A DNA stretch of 64,000 nucleotides from Herminiimonas arsenicoxydans (GTDB taxonomy: Bacteria > Pseudomonadota > Gammaproteobacteria > Burkholderiales > Burkholderiaceae_D). The stretch's first letter is position 1. The number at the start of each line of letters is the position of its first letter. The notes below the pieces were generated by a model. The model was not told where the DNA came from, ran no database searches, and was given only the letters and a program-made list of their open reading frames with translations. Made by a program: the position numbers and the translations under genes. The DNA is taken from assembly GCA_000026125.1 (NCBI GenBank), contig CU207211.1, positions 3,162,001 through 3,226,000 on the forward strand, given 5' to 3'. This document shows positions 1 to 8,277 of this stretch, in pieces.

Positions 1-81
1 TTCGTCTTCAACTATCTCAACGTTGCTGATACGAGGATGGCCGCGAATAAGTGCAAACGCATCTTGAATGTACTCATTCAT
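1..81 (-). CDS. 5' part of an unidentified gene cut by the window start
   Basis: An open reading frame of 27 codons on the minus strand begins with ATG at 81 and is still open at the window edge. It starts 8 nt after the stop codon of the metallo-beta-lactamase-fold gene, so the two genes are very probably co-transcribed. The visible N-terminus (MNEYIQDAFALIRGH and onward) is not enough to assign a family. MBL-fold genes of this type sometimes sit in operons with E1/E2-like ubiquitin-transfer proteins, but nothing seen here proves that. Confidence 0.45.
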   Translation of the reverse strand, partial: MNEYIQDAFALIRGHPRISNVEIVEDE

Positions 82-89
82 AGAGCCAA

Positions 90-1244
90 TCAACCGTGGT
101 GCAGTGGGGTTGAGCCAAAACCACCTCCGACGGCACCGGCAGCTCCGAGAGCAGATTTTGTAATTTTCTTCAGCCCACCTTCTGACACCTCAAAAATCAG
201 CAATGCTGGTTTCGCAGGCGTGAGATATGAGCCAGTATTCCAGAATTCGCCTTTTACACCGTCGGTGATTTTTTTGTATTCTTGCATCGCTCTGAAGCTT
301 GGCGGATCCTTTTCATCATCCAATATTTGCTTGGAACTTGCGACAATTATTGCTCCAGGCAATGCTTGATTTAGAGCGCGTACAGCATCCGAGCTAACCT
401 GCGCCTTACTCCCCAGATCCGAAAGGCTGTCCCAGGATAATGAATGCCACGAGCAATGATGGGGCGTGCCGAGCAAGTTGTACTGCAGTTTTGCAATATC
501 TCCTTTATATTTCCCCCAAATTCTTTCCCAGATACCTACCTCTGCATCGCCGCCCGAAAGATATTTTGCTGCATTAGGCGTACCCCCGACACCGATCGAG
601 TAATTCATGATGATGCTTGATTCGTTCTTTCCCAATAACTTGTCTTCTTCTTCATCCTTTGCCAGCATAGGTGCTAATAGTTCAGCGACGAAGTTTGGCT
701 CATCAGTGCCGCAGATGCTATGAATAGAGGCGCCAGCTTTCACGACGATCTCTTGGATACCATCGGTCTTTCCATTGATATCTTCACCTAAGATTTTTAT
801 ACGGTCTCCGTGACTATATGACTTGAATTGCTTGTAGCGATTTACGCGACGGCGCGCTTCAGTTGCCCAAGTTTTTGCGTCGTCGCATAGAGTGTGATTT
901 TTTTCGTTCGAACGGCGGAATACAAGCGGAGAGGACCACATTTCTCGAATGATGATCTTTTTGGGGGTAACGCGATCGTTGTAATCGCGAAGCGAACCCA
1001 CATGAAAGTGCTCCGCAAATCCACGGCAGTGATCTTGGTCTGGGTGACTTAAAACCATAACATCGACGTAGGGGCGGTTATTTTCATCAAGCTCCAGATC
1101 CTTGCGAAGGTCGTCTGCTACATCACGGATTTCATCGTCAGGTTTCCGAATATTTGCATCAATGAGTATTCGCCGGCCGCTTTCGAGCTTAATTAAGGTC
1201 ATGTCACCATTAGCGACAGGGTAAAAAGTGATCTCTGGATTCAT
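90..1244 (-). CDS. metallo-beta-lactamase-fold hydrolase (ComEC/Rec2-like)
   Basis: A 384-residue protein. Residues 67-72 read HPDQDH, the HxDxDH metal-binding motif of the metallo-beta-lactamase fold, preceded by a short beta-rich N-terminus (ITFYPVANGDMTLIKL) typical of ComEC-like stand-alone hydrolases. Further histidine-rich segments (THHCSWHS-like, around 260) could supply the remaining ligands. There is no signal peptide or membrane segment, so it should be cytoplasmic. The next gene starts 8 nt downstream. Lone ComEC-type hydrolases in mobile islands are often part of defence operons, acting on nucleic acids or modified nucleotides. That role is inferred from context only; the substrate is unknown. 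Confidence 0.75.
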   Translation of the reverse strand: MNPEITFYPVANGDMTLIKLESGRRILIDANIRKPDDEIRDVADDLRKDLELDENNRPYVDVMVLSHPDQDHCRGFAEHFHVGSLRDYNDRVTPKKIIIREMWSSPLVFRRSNEKNHTLCDDAKTWATEARRRVNRYKQFKSYSHGDRIKILGEDINGKTDGIQEIVVKAGASIHSICGTDEPNFVAELLAPMLAKDEEEDKLLGKNESSIIMNYSIGVGGTPNAAKYLSGGDAEVGIWERIWGKYKGDIAKLQYNLLGTPHHCSWHSLSWDSLSDLGSKAQVSSDAVRALNQALPGAIIVASSKQILDDEKDPPSFRAMQEYKKITDGVKGEFWNTGSYLTPAKPALLIFEVSEGGLKKITKSALGAAGAVGGGFGSTPLHHG

Positions 1245-1546
1245 GTGCGCCCCTCTATAGTCAGTTTTTATTACTTTTTAGCCATTAATTTACTTTGCAA
1301 CAACATATAATGTAGGTTGATCCCCACATTGCAAGTAGCAAACTTCACTGAATTCGTGAACTTCAAAGTGAATTATTTTCGCGGATTAAAACTAAGTCCC
1401 AGTCGAAAAACATGTCGCACCCCAACATGTTTGTTCGTGCGCAATGTATCCGCCCAAAATAAGCACACTACATCTAGTGCAAATTTTGAATTGACAACTA
1501 ATTCTAGTGCGTGAAATTGTACTTATCCACAGATTTGATTGATCTG

Positions 1547-1562
1547 GTGCCATATTTGGCAC
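1547..1562. promoter_or_regulatory. inverted repeat, candidate operator of the XRE gene
   Basis: GTGCCA-TATT-TGGCAC is a perfect 6+6 inverted repeat lying just before the AGGAG ribosome binding site (1569-1573) of the XRE regulator gene. Two CTAGTGC half-sites lie further upstream (about 1474 and 1504), close to a TTGACA -35-like hexamer at 1491. Position and symmetry suggest autoregulation by the XRE protein; a small mRNA hairpin hiding the start site is the alternative. Confidence 0.45.
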
Positions 1563-1577
1563 TTTTTAGGAGTGCAA

Positions 1578-1895
1578 ATGTCCTTACCCGGCTTCGATAA
1601 AATTGATGGTTTGACTGCTCGTCAGTTGCAAACAAGAATAGTCAATCGCGTTCGATTTGAACGTCGACAGTTGGAGTTGACCCAAAAGGCGTTTGCCCAA
1701 ATGTGCGGCATTCCATTAAGGACATACAAACGTTTTGAATTGGATCAATGTGATTCACTTGAGGTATTTATAAAACTTGTCATGGCATTTGAACGAGTTA
1801 CGGGGATCGAAGTACTATTTCCTGCACGGTTACAAAAAGTCCGAATACGTACCCCAATCGCTGCTTTGAAACGAATGCAAGAGAGAAATTTATAA
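1578..1895 (+). CDS. XRE-family helix-turn-helix regulator
   Basis: A 105-residue DNA-binding protein. The Cro/C1-type HTH is seen as LTARQLQTRIVNRVRFERRQ followed by LTQKAFAQMCGIPLRTYKRF. The start at 1578 is chosen because AGGAG (1569) is properly spaced before it; an in-frame ATG at 1539 lies upstream of the operator-like repeat and has no ribosome binding site. The C-terminus is short and basic, with no ligand or toxin domain. It probably regulates itself and perhaps the exonuclease gene 94 nt downstream, which runs the same way. Orphan antitoxin-like XRE proteins of this size are common in mobile islands. Confidence 0.8.
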   Translation: MSLPGFDKIDGLTARQLQTRIVNRVRFERRQLELTQKAFAQMCGIPLRTYKRFELDQCDSLEVFIKLVMAFERVTGIEVLFPARLQKVRIRTPIAALKRMQERNL

Positions 1896-1989
1896 AGTCA
1901 GCACGTTATAGTTCTGCAAATAAAATTTCAGTTTGAATTGCCAAACAGAAAATGTCAGATCCGCGCACACCTGACGAATGAGAAGTTTA

Positions 1990-2466
1990 ATGAATGTATT
2001 TATTGATACCGAATTCACCAACTTTCTCGATCCACAATTGATCAGTTTGGGCATGGCATCCGAATACGGTGAAGATTTCTACGGAGAGATTGCATATCCT
2101 GATCATGCTTGCTCGCCGTTTGTGCGCGAAGTAGTCTTGCCGTTGCTCAGAAAAATCCCACATTCATATTTCACAATCGACAATCTTCATCTAGAAATAA
2201 TCAAATGGCTTGAAATCGTACGTCGCAATAAAGATGATGTTTTTATTTGCGTCGATTATCAAACCGATTGGGATTTGTTCTGCAAAGCATTGGATTATCG
2301 CGTCCCATCTTGGTGTCATTGCAAGTTGGTGGACAGAGAGATTGTTGAACTGATGCTTTATGATTTTTTTAAACACTCAGGCTTACCTGAACATCATGCA
2401 CTTTACGACGCTCAAGCAAATCGACACGCATACCGAGCTCATTACACCAAAGACAATTACGAATGA
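1990..2466 (+). CDS. DEDD-family 3'-5' exoribonuclease-like protein, last two codons displaced
   Basis: A 158-residue protein resembling the small Rv2179c-like/DUF5051 3'-5' exoribonucleases. The first acidic motif is IDTEF near the N-terminus, and the last is HHALYDAQANRHAY near the C-terminus (DEDDh type). The ATG at 1990 is preferred to that at 1978 because GAGAAG stands 5-10 nt before it. The stop TGA (2464-2466) is the first triplet of the inserted mobile unit. Joining the gene to the sequence after the unit (16,276 on) would give two more codons (D, I), a TGA and then the hairpin terminator at 16,299. The insertion therefore removed only two residues, and the protein is probably still active, but its terminator is now 13.8 kb away. 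Confidence 0.75.
   Translation: MNVFIDTEFTNFLDPQLISLGMASEYGEDFYGEIAYPDHACSPFVREVVLPLLRKIPHSYFTIDNLHLEIIKWLEIVRRNKDDVFICVDYQTDWDLFCKALDYRVPSWCHCKLVDREIVELMLYDFFKHSGLPEHHALYDAQANRHAYRAHYTKDNYE
2459..2463. repeat. 5-bp target-site duplication, left copy (ACGAA)
   Basis: ACGAA stands directly before the terminal TG of the left IS21-type end. The same five bases stand directly after the terminal CA of the right end (16,271-16,275). IS21-family transposition makes short duplications of this kind. Confidence 0.7.
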
Positions 2467-2512
2467 GTATTCGCATCAAAATTGCCACCAAATCGCATCG
2501 CAACGTTGCCAC
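2464..2512 (+). repeat. left IS21-type terminal repeat region
   Basis: It starts TGAGTATTCGCATC and carries TTGCCAC at 2482-2488 and 2506-2512 (24-bp spacing). It matches the reverse complement of the right end in its first 13 bases and again across TTGCCAC. The start of an apparent ORF at 2463 is only this repeat read as protein. Confidence 0.7.
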
Positions 2513-2694
2513 TGATGCGCATTGGTCAATGTCCGCTCTCGGCCAGAAGCAGTCATTGGTTTCATGTCGAAGCGGACGCTCAACGCCAAGGTCAACCGAC
2601 GCCGGAACGCAAAGCTCGAAGGATAGAAACACTGGCCATAGAATGTCGCAGGCACCGCCAGTGTTTGCGTCCGCGTTGAACCGCAAGTTAGGGT

Positions 2695-4338
2695 TTATGG
2701 ATTATTGAGGATAATCTTCGAAAGCTCAGTTGTTGTCGCCCTGATCTTCGCAATTGTCCAGCTGTCTTCATGGGTGATTCTCAAGCTTCGCGGATAGTCG
2801 CTCATCCTATCTTTGAGATATTTTTCCTTTTTTATTGCGAAGTCGTTGTTGCTCGCTGACGAGTTCTTGGATTTGCTCAGTAGCACTAGATTTCCCAGAG
2901 TGTTGACTACCTGCTGATGCTCCTTGAAGTCTGGATCCTTTGCCCACTCGGAATTGGCATTCGGATTCTGTGGCAACACGTGTTCAATTGACTTCGCATT
3001 CATTTCCTTGTAGACATCATTTTCGGTTGAGAGAACTTCAAGCCTCAGCAGAAAATATTTTGCGTACCTTGAACCATAAAGGCTTTTCGAAGAAATGGCG
3101 GCGAATATCGATTTGGGATCGTACTTCAAACCTTTGATAACATCTTCGGCCTGGCTTTCTTGCTCAATTGATCGGAGAATCTTTGCGTAATCTCCAAAAC
3201 GCTCATCCTTCCTGACCCCGCCACACCATTGGTTCAAATAGACTTTCTCGACTGCAAGCATAAAGTCATAGAAACTTGCGCCATTGAACTTCTTGGCGAA
3301 GTACATCAGGCATGCTCTCCACTCTGACGCCTCGAACTCTGAGTCCATGATGTGAATCATGGCCTTATATTTTAGATGGTTAGGGTCTTCTTTTGAGATG
3401 TAGTCTTTGTCTGTGAAAATCTGGCGATACAGATCGCAGTAGATCTTTATTTCGTCTACGAATTTTTCGCCTTTTATTAAAAGTCCTTTGCCGAAAATGC
3501 GCTTGTCGAATTCTGCCAGCAAATCTTCTTGAGGCTTTTCCTTGACCAATATCATTCGCATTGAAAACAATATTGATTCGAAGTTGCTCTCTCCAATTTC
3601 ATTCTCCATGGTTTCCCACTGCTTGGCTACCTTGTCACGCGTAGCCTCAATGGCAATAGCGTCTGGGGAGATGTTTTGAGCCTTGAGGATGTCGATTCTT
3701 CTAAGTTGTCGGCCTCTGTCGTTGACTATTGTAAATAGTCGGAATGCATCATTAAAAGTGGAAGTTGACAGATATATGACCGTGCAGCGTTGATTGATGA
3801 ATTGAACAAATTTCTGTAGTTCCTCTTCTGAAAATTTTCTCAATGCCTCCTTGAAGATATTGATTGCTTGAATGTACCTAGTATGAGGCTCGGCTAGTTG
3901 GTCTTCTTTGTATTTCTTGTTAGTTCCGTTTTCATCTAGGACGATTTCTCTGAAAGTCTGCCTGTCTTTGACTGATATCCGAGGCATTTCAGGAATACCG
4001 TCAACCTTGTTTTCTTCTTGGACAATCTTGCCTTGAAGGTTTTTTTTGTATTGTGGGTCAGTGATGAGATCTCGAATGCATGCAATCAAAATCAAAAGAG
4101 ATGTTAGTCTTTGCTGCCCATCCACTACGTCGTACGTGTTCTTTTCTGGCTTCTTATGCAGTACAAGTGTGCCCAAGAAGTATTGCTCTCCGCCGTTGGC
4201 AGAGATAAGGTCGTCTATTAGGTCTTGGAAATTGCTTTCTTCCCAGGCGAATGGCCGCTGGTAGTCGGGTATGGTGAAGAAAAAATCAGAAGAAAATACC
4301 TTGCCGATTTGCTCAATTTTGCCGTCGAGATTATTCAT
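2695..4338 (-). CDS. DUF262/DUF1524 protein, GmrSD-like restriction nuclease
   Basis: A 547-residue protein. The N-terminus carries the ParB-like DUF262 signature: IPDYQRPFAW near 23-32 and VVDGQQRLTSLL near 72-83, the NTPase motif of GmrS. The C-terminus carries the DUF1524 His-Me/HNH nuclease pattern: IEHVLPQNPNANSEW near 450, followed by NTLGNLVLLSKSKNSSASN and a KxxYL segment, as in GmrD. Single-chain GmrSD proteins are type IV restriction enzymes that cut DNA with modified (often glucosylated) cytosine; related SspE-type proteins act with phosphorothioation systems. No modification gene lies beside it, so stand-alone type IV defence is more likely. It sits just inside the left end of the IS21-type unit and is transcribed towards that end. 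Confidence 0.8.
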   Translation of the reverse strand: MNNLDGKIEQIGKVFSSDFFFTIPDYQRPFAWEESNFQDLIDDLISANGGEQYFLGTLVLHKKPEKNTYDVVDGQQRLTSLLILIACIRDLITDPQYKKNLQGKIVQEENKVDGIPEMPRISVKDRQTFREIVLDENGTNKKYKEDQLAEPHTRYIQAINIFKEALRKFSEEELQKFVQFINQRCTVIYLSTSTFNDAFRLFTIVNDRGRQLRRIDILKAQNISPDAIAIEATRDKVAKQWETMENEIGESNFESILFSMRMILVKEKPQEDLLAEFDKRIFGKGLLIKGEKFVDEIKIYCDLYRQIFTDKDYISKEDPNHLKYKAMIHIMDSEFEASEWRACLMYFAKKFNGASFYDFMLAVEKVYLNQWCGGVRKDERFGDYAKILRSIEQESQAEDVIKGLKYDPKSIFAAISSKSLYGSRYAKYFLLRLEVLSTENDVYKEMNAKSIEHVLPQNPNANSEWAKDPDFKEHQQVVNTLGNLVLLSKSKNSSASNNDFAIKKEKYLKDRMSDYPRSLRITHEDSWTIAKIRATTTELSKIILNNP

Positions 4339-4707
4339 TTCTTTTCTGAGTAAGTTGTTGTAGTAAGGCTTAACGTAGTGTATCCCGCATAACCTGCTCG
4401 ATATTCTGGAAATTGGCTCTTCCTAGAATTTGCTTGCAGCTTGGGTTCATGGTTAGTGCACTGTTCAAAAGTACAGTCAAAAATTCCCCCTAAACCCGGC
4501 AAGCATCAACTTAGTCAACTATACCTTGACGGTAGGCTGGTGCCGGACACTTAGACACCTTATTTGGGGCTATCAGGCAGCGGGTAGTGGATGAACGGCA
4601 GATTCGCGGTAGTGTTGCCCAATATCCGCTTTGGGTCGGAAGTAGACGTCCACTATCGGCCAAAAGTGGACATTAGATTAAAAAAGAAGAAGCCGTCCTT
4701 GCGTCAA
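4339..4707. other. intergenic stretch with a dispersed palindromic repeat
   Basis: No supported gene lies between the DUF262 gene and the arsR operator. Positions 4621-4674 hold TATCCGCTTTGGGTCGG ... CGGCCAAAAGTGGACATT, a member of the GTCCGCTTT/AAAGCGGAC repeat family that also flanks both IS30 copies. The divergent promoters of the DUF262 gene and arsR must lie in this region. Confidence 0.5.
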
Positions 4708-4754
4708 TTCAATACTTCAACTAATATTGAATTAATACTTCAAGGATTATTGAA
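4708..4754. promoter_or_regulatory. ArsR operator region
   Basis: TTCAATA (4708-4714) and TATTGAA (4725-4731) form an inverted repeat with a 10-bp spacer. A second pair, TTCAA-N6-TTGAA (4739-4754), ends exactly at the arsR start and overlaps its AAGGA ribosome binding site. ATACTTCAA occurs twice as a direct repeat. ArsR repressors bind such TTCAA/TTGAA dyads and are released by arsenite, so autoregulation of arsR-arsC-arsH is likely. Confidence 0.6.
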
Positions 4755-5093
4755 ATGACCCCAACTGTTGTTGTAGCGGCCCTCGGTGCCCTAGCTCAAG
4801 AAACACGTCTTTCCGCGTTTCGGTTACTTGTTCAAGCTGGTCCTGCCGGTCTTTCTGCATCTCAGATTGCTGATGGTGTCGGCATCGCACCATCACTTCT
4901 CTCGTTTCACCTCAAAGAACTTCTTCACGCCGGACTGGTGACGCAAGTCCGTGAAGGGCGTTCCCTTATCTATGCCGCAGAGTTTGACGCCATGAATGCG
5001 TTGCTTGGCTATCTGACTGACAACTGTTGCGGAGGCAATCCTTGTTCGCCTACCTCCAAAGTCGCATGTTCTACCGAAAATGGCTGCGGCTAG
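4755..5093 (+). CDS. arsR: ArsR-family arsenite-responsive repressor
   Basis: A 112-residue winged-helix protein of the ArsR/SmtB family. The DNA-binding helices are at about 34-58 (LSASQIADGVGIAPSLLSFH) and the wing follows (REGRSLIYA). It lacks the ELCVCDL motif of the E. coli type. Instead it has C-terminal cysteines C91, C92 and C97 (NCCGGNPC), the arrangement used for As(III) binding by Acidithiobacillus-type ArsR, plus C105 and C111. AAGGA stands 8 nt before the ATG. It is the first gene of arsR-arsC-arsH and should repress the operon until arsenite binds. Confidence 0.92.
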   Translation: MTPTVVVAALGALAQETRLSAFRLLVQAGPAGLSASQIADGVGIAPSLLSFHLKELLHAGLVTQVREGRSLIYAAEFDAMNALLGYLTDNCCGGNPCSPTSKVACSTENGCG

Positions 5094-5175
5094 TCAAACG
5101 CTCGTCATAATTTTTAATCACCATCGCATCGGCAGTGTGTATTCGCATGCTGCATTACCTCCCTAAGGAAAATCC

Positions 5176-5682
5176 ATGTCGAATCAACCGTTCAATGTCT
5201 TGTTTCTCTGTACCGGTAACTCCGCCCGTTCCATCATGGCCGAAGCACTTATATCCACGATGGGTAAAGGCCAATTTAAAGGCTATAGCGCGGGTAGCAA
5301 CCCGAATGGCATCGTTAATCCATTCACGATTGAACAGGTAAATAAGACCGGCTACTCGACTGATAATTTGCGTAGCAAAAGTTGGGACGAGTTCGCGGCT
5401 CCCGACGCGCCACACATGGACTTCATCATTACTGTTTGTGACAACGCAGCTGGAGAGGTATGCCCTATCTGGCCAGGTCATCCAACATCAGCTCACTGGG
5501 GTTTTGAAGACCCTGCGGCAGTGGAAGGTACTGATGAAGAAAAGCGTGCCGCCTTTGAGCGTATCTTCAAGCAAATCATGGCGCGCATGAATGCCTTTGT
5601 CAGCTTGCCGCACAACATGTTGGAGAAACATGCCATCCATCAGGAAATCCAGAAAATTGGTGCTACACCGGTTTCTGACTAA
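5176..5682 (+). CDS. arsC: arsenate reductase, thioredoxin-coupled (LMW-PTP fold)
   Basis: A 168-residue cytoplasmic enzyme that reduces arsenate to arsenite. It has the low-molecular-weight phosphatase P-loop C12-TGNSARS and the paired cysteines C88 and C95 ([11 protein letters not shown]), spaced seven residues apart as in the Trx-dependent Staphylococcus pI258 ArsC family. FEDPAA near 115 contains the general-acid aspartate. The C-terminus is about 25-30 residues longer than pI258 ArsC. AAGGA (5163) precedes the ATG. It is second in the ars operon. No arsenite pump gene (arsB or acr3) lies nearby, so export must be encoded elsewhere. Confidence 0.92.
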   Translation: MSNQPFNVLFLCTGNSARSIMAEALISTMGKGQFKGYSAGSNPNGIVNPFTIEQVNKTGYSTDNLRSKSWDEFAAPDAPHMDFIITVCDNAAGEVCPIWPGHPTSAHWGFEDPAAVEGTDEEKRAAFERIFKQIMARMNAFVSLPHNMLEKHAIHQEIQKIGATPVSD

Positions 5683-5689
5683 GAGCGAG

Positions 5690-6451
5690 ATGGCAACACA
5701 AGCAACGGGGGCAGGAATGGCAAGCGGTAATTCAGACTTACCTAACGTATCGGGTCAACTCGAAACACCGACAGCTGCGCAATTGGATGCGGTGACAGTG
5801 TCCACTCATGCACCGAGAATTCTATTGTTGTATGGTTCGCTTCGCGAACGTTCATACAGCAAGTTGCTGACGTTGGAAGCAGAACGAATCCTGAAACACT
5901 TCGGTGCAGAAACACGCGTCTTCGACCCTACTGATTTACCTATGGTCGATAGCTGTCCAGCGGACCATCCCAAGGTGCAAGAGCTTCGCAATCTTTCTAT
6001 GTGGTCAGAAGGCCAAGTTTGGTGCAGCCCGGAACGTCATGGTGCGATGACGGGAGTATTCAAATCACAGATTGATTGGCTTCCTTTGGAAGTCGGCAGC
6101 GTCCGCCCAACGCAAGGCCGAACATTGGCGGTGATGCAAGTCAGCGGAGGAAGTCAGTCCTTCAACGCTGTGAATCAGATGCGCGTACTTGGCCGCTGGA
6201 TGCGGATGGTCACCATTCCAAATCAGAGTTCAGTCGCCAAAGCATTTGAGGAGTTCGATGATGCGGGTCGAATGAAGCCATCTGCCTACTACGACCGGAT
6301 GGTGGATGTGATGGAGGAACTCTATAAGTTCACGTTGCTTGTCCGGGATAGCTCAGACTATCTTACCGACCGATACAGTGAGCGCAATGCTGCCCATCAG
6401 AAGCTGCAAGCGGAATTGGCTTCTGCTGCCATGAGCCACGAACAACGATAG
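5690..6451 (+). CDS. arsH: ArsH, NADPH-dependent FMN reductase (organoarsenical oxidase)
   Basis: A flavodoxin-like FMN protein of the ArsH family. Family motifs seen: [15 protein letters not shown] (FMN phosphate loop), [38 protein letters not shown] and [20 protein letters not shown]. ArsH oxidises trivalent methyl- and aryl-arsenicals and can act as a quinone or azo reductase. The frame is open upstream into arsC, so the start is not certain: 5690 follows the arsC stop by 7 nt, and 5717 follows a GGGGGCAGGA stretch. The protein is 253 or 244 residues, which is normal for the family. The gene converges with the SulP permease across a strong hairpin. Confidence 0.92.
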   Translation: MATQATGAGMASGNSDLPNVSGQLETPTAAQLDAVTVSTHAPRILLLYGSLRERSYSKLLTLEAERILKHFGAETRVFDPTDLPMVDSCPADHPKVQELRNLSMWSEGQVWCSPERHGAMTGVFKSQIDWLPLEVGSVRPTQGRTLAVMQVSGGSQSFNAVNQMRVLGRWMRMVTIPNQSSVAKAFEEFDDAGRMKPSAYYDRMVDVMEELYKFTLLVRDSSDYLTDRYSERNAAHQKLQAELASAAMSHEQR

Positions 6452-6474
6452 GTTGGGTGCCACTGGCAGGACAA

Positions 6475-6507
6475 GACGGAAGAACTGCGGTTTTTCGTTC
6501 TTCCGTC
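6475..6507. terminator. hairpin between convergent arsH and sulP
   Basis: GACGGAAGAAC (6475-6485) and GTTCTTCCGTC (6497-6507) form a perfect 11-bp stem with an 11-nt loop. It lies between the two convergent stop codons and can serve both directions, although there is no long T-run after the stem. Confidence 0.65.
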
Positions 6508-6514
6508 CGCTACA

Positions 6515-8053
6515 TCAATGGCCAATAATATCTTCGACACCATCTATCTTATCGTGCAAGCCAAAGCGTTCAATCATTGTCGAACTTGCCTGATTAAGAC
6601 CGATTACTTCTACATTCGCACCTAACCTCCGAAATTTCATCACGACCTTATCAAGCGTACTAACTGAAGTGATATCCCAAAAGTGTGCATGCGAAACATC
6701 GATGACCACATCGGTGACATCTTCTGAGTAGTCGAACGATGCGTTGAACTTATCGGCGGAGGCAAAGAAAACTTGCCCGGAGACGGTGTATAAACGTGAA
6801 CGTTCTCCAGTCGACGATACTTGCACGCTTAATAGTTGGCCGACCTTCTGTGCAAAGAAGATGCCGCTTAGAAGAACTCCTACCAAAACGCCTTTGGCCA
6901 AATCATGCGTGAACACAACGACCACGACCGTTGCCACCATCACTACGCTAGAACTCTTTGGGTGCGTCACGAGATTGCTCAATGAGCGCCAGCTAAATGT
7001 ACCGATGGAAACCATAATCATGACTGCTACTAGTGCAGCCATCGGAATCTGGCCGACCCATGGCCCGAGAAACACCACCATAACCAGCAGCAAGGCACCG
7101 GCAAATAATGTAGACAGCCGACCACGTCCGCCGGACTTGATGTTGATAACCGATTGTCCAATCATCGCGCAGCCGGCCATACCGCCGAGAAAACCTGAGG
7201 CGATATTGGCAATGCCTTGACCAGAACATTCACGGCTTTTATTGCTTAGTGTGTCGGTCATTTCGTCGACAATGGTTGCCGTCATCATGGACTCAAGCAA
7301 TCCGACGACGGCTAACGTTACCGAGTACGGGAAGATAATGGCCAGAGTCTCCCAATTGAGCGGAATCTGCGGGAGTAAAAATATTGGCAAGCTATCAGGT
7401 AGTTGTCCCATATCGCCAACCGTCCTGATATCCAGACCCATCCACATCGAAAACCCCGTCAGCACAACAATACAGACCAATGGGGAAGGAACTGCTTTGG
7501 TCACGTAAGGCAGTAAATAAATGATTGCCAAACCTGCAGCGACCATTGGATAGACCATCCAATTCACGCCAATCAATTCTGGTAACTGAGCCATAAAAAT
7601 AAGAATGGCCAATGCATTTACAAAACCTGTTACTACCGATTTAGACACAAACCGCATCAACACGCCCAGCTTCAGTATTCCGGCGAATATCTGCAGCACC
7701 CCGGTCAAGATGGTCGCAGCAAGCAAATATTGAAGGCCATGGTCTTTGACGAGTGTCACCATAACCAAAGCCATCGCTCCGGTTGCGGCTGAAATCATTC
7801 CGGGACGTCCGCCAACGACTGCGATAACGACTGCAATACAGAATGAAGCGTACAAACCAACCTTTGGGTCAACACCTGCAATGATTGAAAATGCGATTGC
7901 TTCGGGAATGAGGGCGAGCGCCACGACGGCACCGGCGAGTAAATCGCCTCGAATATTAGAAAGCCATTCCTGGCGTAGATTTTTTGTCATTTTAAGAAGC
8001 GTGAGTAGCTCCCGGACGAATAACCGGATGCGAGCAAAAGAGGGGGTTGGCAT
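6515..8053 (-). CDS. SulP-family anion permease with STAS domain
   Basis: A 512-residue inner-membrane protein. Residues from about 35 to 400 form the hydrophobic SulP core, beginning [19 protein letters not shown] and including the conserved GLLESMMTA and [20 protein letters not shown] segments. The last 110 residues form a cytoplasmic STAS domain ([20 protein letters not shown]). SulP proteins move sulfate, bicarbonate or other oxyanions; the substrate here is unknown. SulP permeases recur in arsenic islands, so a role in oxyanion homeostasis beside the ars operon is plausible. The ATG at 7990 (MTKNLRQEW) is an alternative start that removes a non-conserved leader; neither start has a good ribosome binding site. 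Confidence 0.88.
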   Translation of the reverse strand: MPTPSFARIRLFVRELLTLLKMTKNLRQEWLSNIRGDLLAGAVVALALIPEAIAFSIIAGVDPKVGLYASFCIAVVIAVVGGRPGMISAATGAMALVMVTLVKDHGLQYLLAATILTGVLQIFAGILKLGVLMRFVSKSVVTGFVNALAILIFMAQLPELIGVNWMVYPMVAAGLAIIYLLPYVTKAVPSPLVCIVVLTGFSMWMGLDIRTVGDMGQLPDSLPIFLLPQIPLNWETLAIIFPYSVTLAVVGLLESMMTATIVDEMTDTLSNKSRECSGQGIANIASGFLGGMAGCAMIGQSVINIKSGGRGRLSTLFAGALLLVMVVFLGPWVGQIPMAALVAVMIMVSIGTFSWRSLSNLVTHPKSSSVVMVATVVVVVFTHDLAKGVLVGVLLSGIFFAQKVGQLLSVQVSSTGERSRLYTVSGQVFFASADKFNASFDYSEDVTDVVIDVSHAHFWDITSVSTLDKVVMKFRRLGANVEVIGLNQASSTMIERFGLHDKIDGVEDIIGH

Positions 8054-8218
8054 CCATACAGGAGTACCGGAATTTGGGCTAGACGAAACCCATAGACGAT
8101 AAGCTTCAAGCGGAACATGCCGCGCAAGATACTAAGAAGCTTATGTGGAGAACTACATTGGTGGAGGTGTGTGCGTTATCAGTGACAGCATTTTATCAAG
8201 TCAAGCTTCTGCGGTCAA

Positions 8219-8238
8219 AGTTCGTAAATAGACGAACT
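8219..8238. repeat. short inverted repeat upstream of sulP
   Basis: AGTTCGT-AAATAG-ACGAACT, a 7+7 inverted repeat, lies between the sulP promoter region and the first IS30 element. It may be a regulatory site or a remnant; nothing else was seen in 8054-8277. Confidence 0.3.
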
Positions 8239-8277
8239 CAATTGAGCCGAAGATTATCGTGAATGTCCGCTTTGGGT

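Noticed and set aside
1317..1514. 65-codon open frame between the MBL gene and the XRE gene
   Set aside because: No ribosome binding site or family features; it lies in the divergent promoter region.
2463..2708. 81-codon open frame after the exonuclease gene
   Set aside because: It is the IS21-type terminal repeat read as protein and overlaps the end of the DUF262 gene.
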